Positions 52,314 to 61,531 of a stretch of DNA of 64,000 nucleotides are shown here, one piece after another. This DNA is from Cyanobacteria bacterium SZAS LIN-3 (GTDB lineage Bacteria > Cyanobacteriota > Vampirovibrionia > Obscuribacterales > Obscuribacteraceae). The translations under genes and the position numbers were made by a program. Within the stretch, counting starts at the first letter, position 1; every line of letters begins with the position of its first letter. A model generated the notes under the pieces. The model worked only from the letters and a program-made list of their open reading frames with translations, was not told the DNA's origin and did not search any database. The stretch is taken from positions 80,162-144,161 of the forward strand of contig JAFEAV010000005.1 in assembly GCA_018266215.1 (NCBI GenBank), given 5' to 3'.

Positions 52314-52802
52314 ATGGCCTCCGACTGTCAGAAAATAGAAGGTGCGGCTTCAGGCCTGAGCGCCGCTTCAAAGCCGGCTGACGCTGAAGCGCTGAGCATG
52401 GTAATGAAGGAAATAAACGCCAGCCATATTGTCGGCACCAGGCTTATGCAGCAGGCCCCACAGGCTGCAAAAGAGCTGGAGGTCCAGAATAAATACACCC
52501 GGGATCTGTCGCTGGAAGCTTCCGCTGCGCCTGGTTCGCACGCGCATGTGCAGCAACAGCACGGAATTGCCAATACTATTGTTTTGGAAGAAACCGGCCG
52601 AACGGAAGTATTGAGACTGGAGGCGGACAATCCTGTGCCCACGCCCATGATTAGCAACACTACTTATATGTGCTCAGGCAAGCCCGTCACGGCCTGGAGC
52701 TATTATCTGGATGGTAAAGCGCAGTTGAGCACGATCGATCTGCCGGAGATATCGATCGTACTCACTAACGACGGCACGCCCCGTAAGATAGTGCAAAACT
52801 AG
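52314..52802 (+). CDS. Small protein of unknown function
   Basis: 162 residues from ATG 52314, with AGGGGTGAAAG upstream. The first ~60 residues look helical, with a hydrophilic LMQQAPQAAKELEVQNKY. The second half is beta-rich (TIVLEETGRTEVLRL; AQLSTIDLPEISIVL). Two Cys only. No signal peptide or family recognised. It lies 211 nt after the respiratory operon, so it may be separate. A hairpin terminator follows. Confidence 0.5.
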   Translation: MASDCQKIEGAASGLSAASKPADAEALSMVMKEINASHIVGTRLMQQAPQAAKELEVQNKYTRDLSLEASAAPGSHAHVQQQHGIANTIVLEETGRTEVLRLEADNPVPTPMISNTTYMCSGKPVTAWSYYLDGKAQLSTIDLPEISIVLTNDGTPRKIVQN

Positions 52803-52827
52803 CTTTCGCTCTGCATTTGTCAGACGA

Positions 52828-52857
52828 GAAGGGGCACCCCATGAGGCGCCCCTTCGG
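52828..52857. terminator. Hairpin between convergent genes
   Basis: Stem GAAGGGGC (52828-52835) pairs with GCCCCTTC (52848-52855) around a 12 nt loop. It lies 26 nt after the small-protein stop and 38 nt from the sigma factor stop on the other strand, so it can serve both. No strong T-run follows. Confidence 0.55.
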
Positions 52858-52892
52858 TCGAATCAATTTGACTTTGCCTCAGACACGACGGT

Positions 52893-53882
52893 TTATTTGA
52901 GATAGTCGCGCAGACTATTTGTTTTGTCATTGTTCCGCAACTTTGTCAGAGCGCGGCTTTCCATGTGTCTGGCGCGTTCTTCACCGATGCCGAGCACCCG
53001 TGCCGCCTGGGCCAGGCTTACCGGCGAGCCGGTGTCGAGGCCGTAGCGCAGACGAATCAGTTCCGCTTCTCTGGGTATCAGGCGTTGCAGCGTGGCAGCG
53101 ATATCCTGACGGCAGAGGCTGATTGTAGCCGCTTCGTCGGTGGTCGGATGATCATCGGCGAGCTGGTCCATCAATGAATTGTCGTCGTCGCTTCCACTGC
53201 CGACATCAAGCGATACCGGCTCCTGGATGGATAACATCAGTTGATTGATTTTTGCCTGGGCCAGACCCGTTTCATGGGCCAGTTCCGCTGCGCTCGGCTT
53301 GCGACCTTCGCGCAGGAAAAATTGTCTGGCTACCCGGCCGATTTTCTGGACATTTTCACCCATATGCACGGGAATGCGTATGGCTCTGCCTTTTTCGGCC
53401 AGACCGCGGCTCACTGCCTGGCGAATCCACCAGGTAGCGTAGGTTGAAAAACGAAATCCTTTATCGGGATCGAATTTTTCCACTGCCCGCATCAGGCCCA
53501 GGTTGCCCTCCTGAATCAGGTCGAGCATCGGCAAGCCGCGATTGATGTAGCGTTTGGCAATGCTCACGACCAGTCGCAAATTTGATTGAATCAATTTGCG
53601 TTTGGACAATTCGCAGCCGGCACGGGCCTTGAGCGCGAGTTCTTTTTCCTGTTCGGCGGTGAGCAGCTTGTATTTGCCCAGACTCTTGAGGTAGTTTGCC
53701 AGGGCATCATCGGTCGACTCCTGGGGATAAATGTACTGCCCGCCGGTCACCTCGGTTTCATCGTCGAAGATGAAGAGCTCGTCAAAAGACTCCTTGCCGC
53801 TGATGACAGGGTCTTTTGCAGGACCATCGAAGGGCGTGGACGAGAGCATGTTTGTGGTGAGGGCTTGCATATCAGACTCCAT
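52893..53882 (-). CDS. Group 2 sigma-70 family RNA polymerase sigma factor
   Basis: 329 residues from ATG 53882 (GCGGGG upstream); an in-frame TTG lies 15 nt earlier. No region 1.1. Region 1.2 reads [21 protein letters not shown]. Region 2 shows [36 protein letters not shown] and the -10 reading [18 protein letters not shown]. Region 3 and region 4 follow ([51 protein letters not shown]). The helix-turn-helix is intact, with changes typical of alternative sigmas, so it likely controls a stress or stationary regulon. It resembles SigB/C/D-type cyanobacterial group 2 factors. Confidence 0.9.
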   Translation of the reverse strand: MESDMQALTTNMLSSTPFDGPAKDPVISGKESFDELFIFDDETEVTGGQYIYPQESTDDALANYLKSLGKYKLLTAEQEKELALKARAGCELSKRKLIQSNLRLVVSIAKRYINRGLPMLDLIQEGNLGLMRAVEKFDPDKGFRFSTYATWWIRQAVSRGLAEKGRAIRIPVHMGENVQKIGRVARQFFLREGRKPSAAELAHETGLAQAKINQLMLSIQEPVSLDVGSGSDDDNSLMDQLADDHPTTDEAATISLCRQDIAATLQRLIPREAELIRLRYGLDTGSPVSLAQAARVLGIGEERARHMESRALTKLRNNDKTNSLRDYLK

Positions 53883-54054
53883 TGGAAACCCCGCCAAAAT
53901 AGTCCGAGGGACATCTGGCGGTAATTTGCTGATAGATTGAAAGGGATAAAATGTAAGGTGGCCTACAATTCCATTTAAGCAGTTTCTACCACTGCCAGCT
54001 GGTTGGATAAGCTTGTCTTAATGATCACCTTGATTACTCTTCCCGGAGCTGTTT

Positions 54055-54846
54055 ATGCCCACTTTGATAGATCTCAGTAGACCTCTTGAGCATATACCGA
54101 TCGAGGCTTTCCCCGATGCCTTGAAGCCTCTTTACCGCATCATTTCGCCGGAAATCGAGTATGTGGAGCACGGCCAGGGCGCGGGCATTATGCAGGCCAT
54201 TTTTGGTTGCCAGAAAGCCGACCTGCCCGAGGGTGAAGGCTGGGCCGAAGAGAATGTGACCTTCTCCACCCATCTGGGCACCCATGTCGACGCCCCCTGG
54301 CACTACGGCAGCAAAACCGGGGAAGAGGCGGCTATAACGGTCGACCAGATACCTCTGGATGAGCTTTATCTCGATGGCGTGGTGCTCGACCTCAGTCATT
54401 TGAAAGGCAGCGGCAAGGCCATCACGGTTGATGATTTGAAAGCGGCTCTGGCCAGGATTGATTATAAAATCAAGGAGCGCGACGCCGTGCTTCTTCGCAC
54501 CGATCACGATAAGTTTGCTTTGACCGATCCGCTGCGTTATAACTATCCCGGCTTGACCGCCGAATCGGCTACATACATTGCCGCGCAGGGTGCCACCGTC
54601 GGTGGTACCGATGCCCTGGGCTGGGACAGACCGTTTCACGTCATGGTGCAGGAATATCAAACAACTAAGGATAAAAACAAAATCTGGGACGCGCACTATG
54701 CACTGCGTCAGTATCGCTTTTATGTGGTGCAGCAACTGGCCAATCTGGATAAGTTGCCGGCGAAAGGATTTAAGGTCTCCTTCTTCCCGCTCAAGATCAA
54801 GGGTGCCAGCGCTGCTCCGGCTCGGGTCGTGGCCTTCGTCGACTGA
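54055..54846 (+). CDS. Cyclase family protein (second formamidase-like gene)
   Basis: 263 residues of the PF04199 family, longer than the kynB-like protein near 10.5 kb. Metal site: FSTHLGTHVDAPWHYG, then the family's DAVLLRTDHDK and GLTAESATYIAAQGATV. An acidic insert (GCQKADLPEGEGWAEE) precedes the metal box. It may hydrolyse an aryl-formamide, isatin or another cyclic amide; the substrate is unknown. It is monocistronic, followed by a strong terminator. Confidence 0.82.
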   Translation: MPTLIDLSRPLEHIPIEAFPDALKPLYRIISPEIEYVEHGQGAGIMQAIFGCQKADLPEGEGWAEENVTFSTHLGTHVDAPWHYGSKTGEEAAITVDQIPLDELYLDGVVLDLSHLKGSGKAITVDDLKAALARIDYKIKERDAVLLRTDHDKFALTDPLRYNYPGLTAESATYIAAQGATVGGTDALGWDRPFHVMVQEYQTTKDKNKIWDAHYALRQYRFYVVQQLANLDKLPAKGFKVSFFPLKIKGASAAPARVVAFVD

Positions 54847-54874
54847 TCCTTCGACCGAAAATAACATGCTTCAA

Positions 54875-54912
54875 GAGCCTGGTGCGTCTCGCATCAGGCT
54901 CAAGGCTTTTCA
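54875..54912 (+). terminator. Rho-independent terminator after cyclase gene
   Basis: A 12-bp stem, GAGCCTGGTGCG (54875-54886) with CGCATCAGGCTC (54890-54901), has one G-U pair and a TCT loop. AAGGCTTTT follows, giving a T-run. It lies 28 nt after the cyclase stop. Confidence 0.8.
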
Positions 54913-55136
54913 GTTATAAGAAGTGCCGCCGTGAGGCTTTGGTTAATCTCTCTCGTGATGAATCGAGACGGCGGCCTGGTATACATAGATTATCTATTTG
55001 CATCCCACTCTGACTATAGGGTTTTTCCTGAACTATCCTTTTTTAGCAATTGTCAGGGGCGGATAAACAGAGATGCAGTCGGCATTGTCGGCCAACTGCA
55101 TCTTGATAAGTTATCTTTCTCGGGCTCTTTAGATTG

Positions 55137-55742
55137 CTATTGCTTGCCTTGCTTGTGATAGTCAATCTGGAAAAGGCTGCGGGTGTCCGGCTTAACAGGT
55201 TTGGGCGGATCCGAGAGCTGTAGGGCTACGGTATTGCCTGTCTTACTGTTGGTGGCGTTGACTACGGTGTCCGACTGAAAGGTGATATTCCAGCCGTACA
55301 TGCGCAGGGCGTTGACGTACCATTCTTTGACTTGCTCACGCGGCTCGGACGCCGTGAATGTGACAAGCATCAGAGTGGAATTGTGCGCGTCGTTTTGCTG
55401 ATAAACCATGCCCGTCTGATATTTAGCTTTCCCTGTGTATTGCGGGATGTCGTCGAAGACAACTTTGTCCGCCGGCAGGATTTCCGGCTTGCTCAAAGTG
55501 TCGTTTACCGGGCCGCTGCTCGCCCTGCGAGCAGGCACTCGAACATCGGGCTTGAGCGGTGGTGCGTTAGTAGCTTTCTTAGGCTGGCCACTGGTGCCGC
55601 CTGCGACATTGCTCTGTTGGGCGATGGCAACCTGACCGAAGCTTAGTAGCGCCAGCGAAAGACATAATGTTGCCGATTGATGTTTCCTGGACCTACTTGA
55701 ATAGCGCACTTTACGACCCTCGCGAAGAAAACTATATTTCAA
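55137..55742 (-). CDS. Secreted protein of unknown function
   Basis: 201 residues. A signal peptide (ATLCLSLALLSFGQVAIAQQ, AIA-Q cleavage) follows ~24 basic residues. A Pro/Ala-rich linker leads to a compact domain with YQQNDAHNSTLMLVTFTA, REQVKEWYVNALRMYGWNI and a late GNTVALQLSDP. The PREQVKEWY...GW core resembles small periplasmic domains seen near pilus or polysaccharide genes, but I cannot name the family. It is 90 nt downstream of the TadG-like gene with a terminator between. Confidence 0.6.
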   Translation of the reverse strand: MKYSFLREGRKVRYSSRSRKHQSATLCLSLALLSFGQVAIAQQSNVAGGTSGQPKKATNAPPLKPDVRVPARRASSGPVNDTLSKPEILPADKVVFDDIPQYTGKAKYQTGMVYQQNDAHNSTLMLVTFTASEPREQVKEWYVNALRMYGWNITFQSDTVVNATNSKTGNTVALQLSDPPKPVKPDTRSLFQIDYHKQGKQ

Positions 55743-55773
55743 TTATAGAGCGTTTTGTCTTTTACAAATTGAA

Positions 55774-55807
55774 AGACCGCCCGGTTGAAGGGGCGGTCTC
55801 TCGCTTT
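55774..55807 (-). terminator. Terminator downstream of the TadG-like gene
   Basis: A perfect 9-bp stem, AGACCGCCC (55774-55782) with GGGCGGTCT (55791-55799), has an 8 nt loop. It lies 33 nt beyond the TadG-like stop on the minus strand and 31 nt upstream of the next minus-strand gene. On the plus side CTCGCTTTT follows, so it could work both ways. Confidence 0.7.
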
Positions 55808-55832
55808 TCATCTCAGATACCGGTCTTGCGAA

Positions 55833-58247
55833 CTAGTTAGGTTTGCAGAACGTGGTGCCCTGAGTATTTTCCTGGAACTTCAGCTCTCCGAGAATGTTTT
55901 GCGAACCCGAAGAAGCTTTGAAGATCGCAGCGTCTTGTCCAGTGATAGGAGCAACTCCGCCGTTGTCGTTGGAACCACCCATATCAGGACTGCCGTAGCT
56001 GGGAGGGCCGGAGGCGAAACCAGGCTGAGTGAATGGTTCAGCGTGGTAGCCGGCGTCACCTTTACCAGTGGGGCTGAGACCAGCAGTGGTGTCAACTACC
56101 CATCCGTTGAGAGGATAGTTCTCGGTGCACTCACCGGCACCTACCGCAGGAGCGGGGCCATCCGGGAAGTTAGCCTGACCAACAGTGGTGTCGGCCCAGC
56201 CTGCAGGGAGGGTGGCAGCCATTTTCACTGTTCTGCTGGAAGGATCAACGTAGAGATAGAGAGTACCGTTATCGGTCGAGAAGGCGCCACCTTTGAGGTG
56301 GAGTTTCTGAGACTGAAGGGCGGTCACTACTTGACCCTGGGTTACGGACGATTCGATCTGCTGCATGCGAGCTGTGATCTGCTCCAGAATTGCGGTACTG
56401 GAACCGGTGGCACAAGCGCCCATGTTGTTGGAGATCTGGTTGAGGTAGTCGTACGGGGTGCCTACTGTTTCGAAGTTGACCATGGTGTGGCCTCTGCCCG
56501 GATCATAAGGAATAGCGGATCCGGCGGTGCCAGGTACTCCCCGAGAGAAGTATTTGACGCCTGAAGGTTGACCAGTCGGGATGCTGACATCAGCGCAGAA
56601 GCTACCACCCAAACGTCCAGCGATTTTAGCGAGGAGTTCGGCCTTCATGTACTCAACGTTGGTCACGCCCTGGTTGTTGCCACCAGCGATAGCACCGCCG
56701 GTAGTCATGCCGGTGCATGAATAGTTGTTCTGCCAGTTGTTGATGTTGGTCACAGAGGCGCAGGGGCCAGTGAGGCCATTATCATACATGGTGTAGATGC
56801 AGTTGAAGTTACCGCCGCTCCATCCGATTGCCTGCAATTCAGTATTGGTGGCATAAGGGGTGGCGCAGTTGTTGCCGGACCGCAGACCGCCTTCGCCGGC
56901 GTCATAGTTGCCGGGATTGGCAGCCATGTCTTGCAGGTTGGTCGGTGAGGTGGGCAGGTCAGCGATGGGCACTGTGGTGTGGGGCGGATAAACCGTACCA
57001 GCAGGATTGACGTTGAAGGCAACCCAGGCAGGACCGGTAGCGCTGGCAGCAGCCATCACAAGAGGATAGGTGGCAGAGTTGTCGTATGCACCTGTTCTGT
57101 TGTTGAAGGCGGCCCAGTCAGAGAGATAGCTGGGTGTAGTTGTGAATACACCGGAGCCATCCTGGGTGATACCACTACCATTAAACAACTGGTTGTTGAA
57201 AATGTCGTTGGTACCGTCAGAGATCGGAACACCGAATGAACCGTTAGCAGCTACGGCGTCGGGGCCGTTGCTGATGCGGACGAAGCCGCGGGGCAGGCTG
57301 GCTTTGAAGTCTTTGTTCAAGACACCAACTACAGCGCAAGCAAGTGAACCACCCATGTTGCCGGATTTTGCTTCAACGGCTTGTGCATTTGCTTTGAAGC
57401 AGTTTGCGGCCGTATTGGCGTCGGCTACGAAGCCGGCATTTGTAGCGAGGTCAGCATTGAATGTACCAATGTCGACCAAGTGGGGTTTGGTGTTAGGGAA
57501 TACAGGAACGCCGGTCAGTACGACAGCTCCACCGAGGAAGGAGTTGTTGTCATAACCAGGCATGTACTGAGCACCGCCTCCGACGCTGGCACCAAGGGTG
57601 TCTGTCGAATTCGGTTTGTTTGTGTACGAAGGGCTGGAAGCATTGGTAGTGTCGTTGGGAGTCCAACCACCCAGTGCTGTAGCAGTGTTGTTGTCGAAAA
57701 TGACGTTCGTGCTGCCTTTTGCTTTCAAGTAACCTTGAGCAATCGCCGTGCATGAAACGGTATTGCCGTTCCACATCTTGGTATTGTTGATACCGGCGAT
57801 GGCATTGAAGTCACCGGGCAAGCTACCGGTTGCAGCACCGGCAAGGCTGGCTTTGAGAGCGGCACCGATGGCTTTGGCTACACCGGCGGTCGCGATAGCA
57901 TTCGCTTTAGCTGTTGCCGTGCCCTCTATTTCAGCGTTTCTGGCAACCATCATCGCTTGTGCAACGATACGGTTGTACGAAATAAGAGTGACATCTGGTG
58001 AACCAGGAGGATCGGTTAGAGCTCCGAATTCGGCAGAAGCGCCAGCGATACTGGCAATAGGAACTGTACCTCTCTTGAGTGCTTGTTTGGCTACGTTCAG
58101 GGCACCTGCGTCTGTTGCGTTCGCTACTTCTCTGCCGCCACCGATGATTTTGGATAAGAAGTAGAAGCCGACGCCGATTACAATTACGAGCAAAACGCAT
58201 GCAGCTACTAGCCCCAGCGTTGCCCCTCCTTGTCGTCGTGCTTTCAT
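55833..58247 (-). CDS. TadG-like pilus-associated surface protein
   Basis: 804 residues from ATG 58247, with GGAGG upstream; an in-frame start at 58277 has no such site. The N-terminus RRQGGATLGLVAACVLLVIVI is a prepilin-like membrane anchor, then GGGREVANATDAGALNVAKQ matches the Tad-like pilus assembly N-terminal motif (R-x2-Q/N-x2-AD-A-x-AL-A). The ~750-residue outer part is Asn/Thr/Gly-rich with scattered Cys (CTAIAQGYLKAKG, CFKANAQ, CATPYATN). TadG proteins join the envelope part of Flp/Tad pili. No other tad gene is in the window. The large outer domain is unassigned. Confidence 0.72.
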   Translation of the reverse strand: MKARRQGGATLGLVAACVLLVIVIGVGFYFLSKIIGGGREVANATDAGALNVAKQALKRGTVPIASIAGASAEFGALTDPPGSPDVTLISYNRIVAQAMMVARNAEIEGTATAKANAIATAGVAKAIGAALKASLAGAATGSLPGDFNAIAGINNTKMWNGNTVSCTAIAQGYLKAKGSTNVIFDNNTATALGGWTPNDTTNASSPSYTNKPNSTDTLGASVGGGAQYMPGYDNNSFLGGAVVLTGVPVFPNTKPHLVDIGTFNADLATNAGFVADANTAANCFKANAQAVEAKSGNMGGSLACAVVGVLNKDFKASLPRGFVRISNGPDAVAANGSFGVPISDGTNDIFNNQLFNGSGITQDGSGVFTTTPSYLSDWAAFNNRTGAYDNSATYPLVMAAASATGPAWVAFNVNPAGTVYPPHTTVPIADLPTSPTNLQDMAANPGNYDAGEGGLRSGNNCATPYATNTELQAIGWSGGNFNCIYTMYDNGLTGPCASVTNINNWQNNYSCTGMTTGGAIAGGNNQGVTNVEYMKAELLAKIAGRLGGSFCADVSIPTGQPSGVKYFSRGVPGTAGSAIPYDPGRGHTMVNFETVGTPYDYLNQISNNMGACATGSSTAILEQITARMQQIESSVTQGQVVTALQSQKLHLKGGAFSTDNGTLYLYVDPSSRTVKMAATLPAGWADTTVGQANFPDGPAPAVGAGECTENYPLNGWVVDTTAGLSPTGKGDAGYHAEPFTQPGFASGPPSYGSPDMGGSNDNGGVAPITGQDAAIFKASSGSQNILGELKFQENTQGTTFCKPN

Positions 58248-58606
58248 ATATTGCGGTCCTCCGAATGCCGTCTTCACGGCCTTTGTATTTCGCCTTGGGA
58301 GTAAAACTCCGGGCTAATTAGTTAGATTAGGAAAAACTTTGGTAAACGACTCTTTTATGATTATCGTCTAATCTTCTCGGGTCGTCAAGGGCAGTGGCCT
58401 TTTCGGGGAATTTGCCGGTATTCCAGGTCCCTTCTGTATCTCCTAGCTTTAGATGTTGTTAATATTCCACGGCCTAAACAAATTCAATATTAAATAAATG
58501 AGCAGGCGTTAAGAATTCAGCATCAATATAGACGGGCTTTCCCGGCTGTATATCGCATAAGGGTATCAGACTCTGAGAATTCGCTCATTAATGAGGGTCT
58601 GACTGG
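58248..58606. other. AT-rich intergenic region with nested inverted repeats
   Basis: 359 bp with no gene. It holds the promoter and leader of the TadG-like gene at its left side. At the right end, 58567-58611 has a TCAGAC/GTCTGA repeat enclosing a perfect 12-bp palindrome CTCATTAATGAG (58584-58595), then a GACTGGTCAGTC palindrome. These may terminate the O-antigen-ligase transcript or bind a regulator. Confidence 0.4.
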
Positions 58607-60076
58607 TCAGTCTTTTTTCTCGGCATGAAGTTCAATCAGGGCCGCTATCACCAGCCAGAAGATGAAATGCACCTGCGGCCTGTAAAAAACGGTGTCCACA
58701 AAGCCCTGCACCATCAGGCCCACGAGTGCCACGGTCAGCCCCAGAGCCAATAGGCTCCCGGCCCTGTCACCGGCGCGCCAGAAGGTGACATGCCCGCAGG
58801 CCATGGCATTGGCCAGAAGGGCGAAGAAAAAGGCGATGCCGCCTATGCCGCACTCCACTCCCACTTCCAGGGGCACGCAATAGGTGCCCAGGGCGTCAAA
58901 ACCGCTCTTCATATATAGGCCGTAGGCCAGACAGAAGGCCGTATTACCGGGCCCGACGCCAAACCACCAGTTGTCGGCAAACATTTTGAGCGAGGCAATC
59001 CAGACATACATGCGGTAGGCGTTGGACGAATGCTTTGTACCGTCAAAGATGGACAGGACGCGCTGTTCCAGGCTGGGGGCGAGGAAATGCACGGCCAGGG
59101 CAGCGGCACCGGCCAGCAAAATAACACCTATAAAGGATGGCAATATAAATTTGGCATTGGCCTTTCTGGTGAAGAGGCTGGCCAGGGCCACCACTACAAA
59201 AACCGCCGCCATCGAGCCCAGGGCCAGGAAGCCGCCGCGGCTGCCGGTGAGGACGGTGGCCACGGCAATAATTCCAGCTACGCCAATAGATAGCGCCCCT
59301 GCCGGCCATTTCCATTTACTGGACGTGCTGAGCACCGCCAGCCCAAGGCTGAAGGCTATGGGAGCAAGGGGAATCAGATAACCGGCGAGCAAATTGGGAT
59401 TGCCCAGGGTGGAAAAAATGCGGGTGCCGCTCGATTCAACGGTCGGATCTTCCCAGGTGGCCAGGGGGGCGACGCCGATCTTGTACTGGTAGAGGCCATA
59501 GAGGCTGACCAGCAAGCCGCTGACAAGCATGGCCGAGAGCACCATCAAAAGGCGCTTGTGTCGCATGAGACCTGCGTCTTGCCGGGCGTCATTTTCCTGC
59601 AGTGAGGCAGTGAAGAGAAAATAGCTCAATATATAGATGGCAACTTTGCTCAGACCTTTGACGCTCTCGGGCAGATAGTGTGAGGCAAAAGTGGCTACGA
59701 TATTGGCTCCGAAGTAACCGAGGACCAGCATGTCGCTGGCTCGCACCGCGCGGGCACGGCCACCGCCCAGCAGTCGGCCCAGACATAAAAGGATTAGCGA
59801 TGCCAGAGATATAAGGGCCAGGCCCTCTTTATCGCTGGCGAATTGCGGCAGGGCGAGGACGGCAAAGAGCAGGACGAAGAGGGCAAAAGAGCCCCACTGC
59901 AAGAGGCCGCCTATCTTGCCCTGCTTCAGGACTGTAATTTTGCCCAGGCTGTCGCGCAGTCCCTGCCAGATGCCCAGCAGCGGTGAAATCACCAGGGAAT
60001 TTTCGAGGGCCCCTTTGTAGGCCTGGTCGAAATTTGACAGGGTAAAGAAGCGAGCCAGATTTTGCAGATTAGACAT
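58607..60076 (-). CDS. O-antigen ligase/Wzy-like polytopic membrane protein
   Basis: 489 residues with about twelve membrane helices. The segment VLTGSRGGFLALGSMAAVFV followed by the large periplasmic loop and WWFGVGPGNTAFCLAYG matches the Wzy_C/O-antigen ligase pattern. Such proteins ligate or polymerise O-antigen or other polysaccharide, or tether glycans to proteins. The start overlaps the stop of the DUF4330 gene (TAATG), so they are coupled. Which glycan it handles is unknown. Confidence 0.82.
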   Translation of the reverse strand: MSNLQNLARFFTLSNFDQAYKGALENSLVISPLLGIWQGLRDSLGKITVLKQGKIGGLLQWGSFALFVLLFAVLALPQFASDKEGLALISLASLILLCLGRLLGGGRARAVRASDMLVLGYFGANIVATFASHYLPESVKGLSKVAIYILSYFLFTASLQENDARQDAGLMRHKRLLMVLSAMLVSGLLVSLYGLYQYKIGVAPLATWEDPTVESSGTRIFSTLGNPNLLAGYLIPLAPIAFSLGLAVLSTSSKWKWPAGALSIGVAGIIAVATVLTGSRGGFLALGSMAAVFVVVALASLFTRKANAKFILPSFIGVILLAGAAALAVHFLAPSLEQRVLSIFDGTKHSSNAYRMYVWIASLKMFADNWWFGVGPGNTAFCLAYGLYMKSGFDALGTYCVPLEVGVECGIGGIAFFFALLANAMACGHVTFWRAGDRAGSLLALGLTVALVGLMVQGFVDTVFYRPQVHFIFWLVIAALIELHAEKKD

Positions 60077-60627
60077 TACTTGCTGGGGCTGGGAGTGGCG
60101 CCGCCGGTCGTTGCCGCCGGTGCTGGGGATGTGGCGCTTACGGCCCTGATATCCACTACAACACCCTGTACTCTGTATTTAAATGCTTCCAGTTCAATCT
60201 GATTGCCCAGTTTTATTTTCTGACCGCGGATGACGAAGCCGTCGGAGGCTTTGTCCGCATCGGCTTCAACGGTTACGAGAAAGTCATGGGCGATGCTGTT
60301 GGCCGGGTCGGGGAAGGCCACCGCTTTTTTGCCGTCGGGGCTGAGGAAGGCCACTTGTTTTTGTTGATGCTCGACTTTGACGATGGTCATGGGCGGGGTG
60401 ACCGGGTTGTTGCGGATGGTGATTGAAGACTTATCGCCTACCTTAAATAGGTCGAGATCTTTTGTTTTCAATCCGGTGATGAAAACCTCGATATCCACTT
60501 TGGGTGAGCCTTCTATCTCCTGGTTGACCCCGGCTTTACCGGCCCGAGCCAGACCAAACCCAAGCAGGCACAGAAGTGTGACCACGCAGATTGAGTAGTC
60601 GAGTATATTCAAACGCCTGCTTTTCAC
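60076..60627 (-). CDS. DUF4330-like protein
   Basis: 183 residues. One N-terminal membrane helix (DYSICVVTLLCLLGFGLA) then VDIEVFITGLKTKDLDLF and VGDKSSITIRNNP, as in the DUF4330 family known mainly from Cyanobacteria. A beta-rich periplasmic domain follows with FVIRGQKIKLGNQIELEAF. The C-terminus is an Ala/Thr/Pro-rich tail. The pairing of DUF4330 with an O-antigen-ligase-like gene suggests a role in glycan export. Function unknown. Confidence 0.7.
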   Translation of the reverse strand: MKSRRLNILDYSICVVTLLCLLGFGLARAGKAGVNQEIEGSPKVDIEVFITGLKTKDLDLFKVGDKSSITIRNNPVTPPMTIVKVEHQQKQVAFLSPDGKKAVAFPDPANSIAHDFLVTVEADADKASDGFVIRGQKIKLGNQIELEAFKYRVQGVVVDIRAVSATSPAPAATTGGATPSPSK

Positions 60628-60703
60628 TATAGAAACCCCACCAGTACCTGGTAATTACATGACCAAAGCAAAAATGATACTACTTGCCCGGGGCATTAAT
60701 AGC

Positions 60704-60979
60704 TCACTCTTTGGATTTCTTCTTGGTACCGGTGTCTTCTTTTTCAAAAAAGATTGATACTGCGCCGGTCACCCGCCGCACCAGGCGCACTTTGTCGTGC
60801 TCCATTTCCTGGCCCAGTTCCAGCTCATCGCGGCCCTTTTCGCGCAAAAATTCCAGCAGCAGGCCTTTTTCCAGGTCGGTCAGTGTAATGACGCCGACAT
60901 GATTGTCGTTGGCTATCTTGAGCAATTGACTGGTTGTCAAATCGGGGCTGAGTTCAATTTTTTCGGTGTTTTCTGCCAT
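60704..60979 (-). CDS. Small protein of unknown function (91 residues)
   Basis: 91 residues from ATG 60979; the in-frame extension to 61297 crosses a divergent gene and is not supported. The middle is helical and charged (ITLTDLEKGLLLEFLREKGR) and the end is a Lys-rich tail. No signal peptide or motif. It is transcribed toward the DUF4330 gene, 76 nt away. Divergent from the 108-residue gene. Confidence 0.5.
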   Translation of the reverse strand: MAENTEKIELSPDLTTSQLLKIANDNHVGVITLTDLEKGLLLEFLREKGRDELELGQEMEHDKVRLVRRVTGAVSIFFEKEDTGTKKKSKE

Positions 60980-61190
60980 TGAGCACTCGATTCCCGGGGA
61001 AAAACTTGGCCTACTAATTTTACTGCCAGATTGTGGCCAAACAAATGTTGTATTTAGCATGCGGTTTATACGAAAAGCCCTGTCAAAGAAATTACCCCGG
61101 GCGGTAGATATAACCACGAACGAACGGCGAGCAACAAAATGGCGTTGCCAAAGCCCCTGATTACCCCAGATACCCGAGAGGACAACTTTC

Positions 61191-61517
61191 ATGACACTAG
61201 AGTTTACTAACGACAGAGCCGAAAGCAGCCAAGACAACAGCGAAGCTCTCAGATTCCAAGCTTTCAATCCCGGTGACAGACAAGCTCTTACCGTCAATGA
61301 TATGACCGATCATTCTGAGCTCATCCGCAATCATGATCGTCTGGCCGAAGAAATCGCCGCCCATGCCGAGCGCATCGCCAGCGCTGCGCTGAAGACGGTC
61401 AACTCCCTGCCGCTCGAACATCAAATGGCTTTCTGGGCCGGCGTGCCCAAGTTCAGCGAAAGTGACCCGGTATACAGCGCTCTCTATAAACAGCGCGAAG
61501 GCACCGCATCCTGCTAA
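61191..61517 (+). CDS. Small protein of unknown function (108 residues)
   Basis: 108 residues from ATG 61191 with GAGAGGA upstream. A polar, probably disordered N-terminus is followed by a predicted helix (HDRLAEEIAAHAERIASAAL) and a short C-terminal PLEHQMAFWAGVPKFSES. No family recognised. It ends 14 nt before the convergent heptose kinase stop. Confidence 0.5.
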   Translation: MTLEFTNDRAESSQDNSEALRFQAFNPGDRQALTVNDMTDHSELIRNHDRLAEEIAAHAERIASAALKTVNSLPLEHQMAFWAGVPKFSESDPVYSALYKQREGTASC

Positions 61518-61531
61518 ATATCAGTTTTCGC

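Noticed and set aside
54931..55158. 75-codon plus-strand ORF after the cyclase terminator
   Set aside because: No ribosome site, no motif, and it overlaps the end of the minus-strand secreted protein gene.
55785..56564. 259-codon plus-strand ORF
   Set aside because: Antisense of the TadG-like gene, and its start crosses a terminator hairpin.
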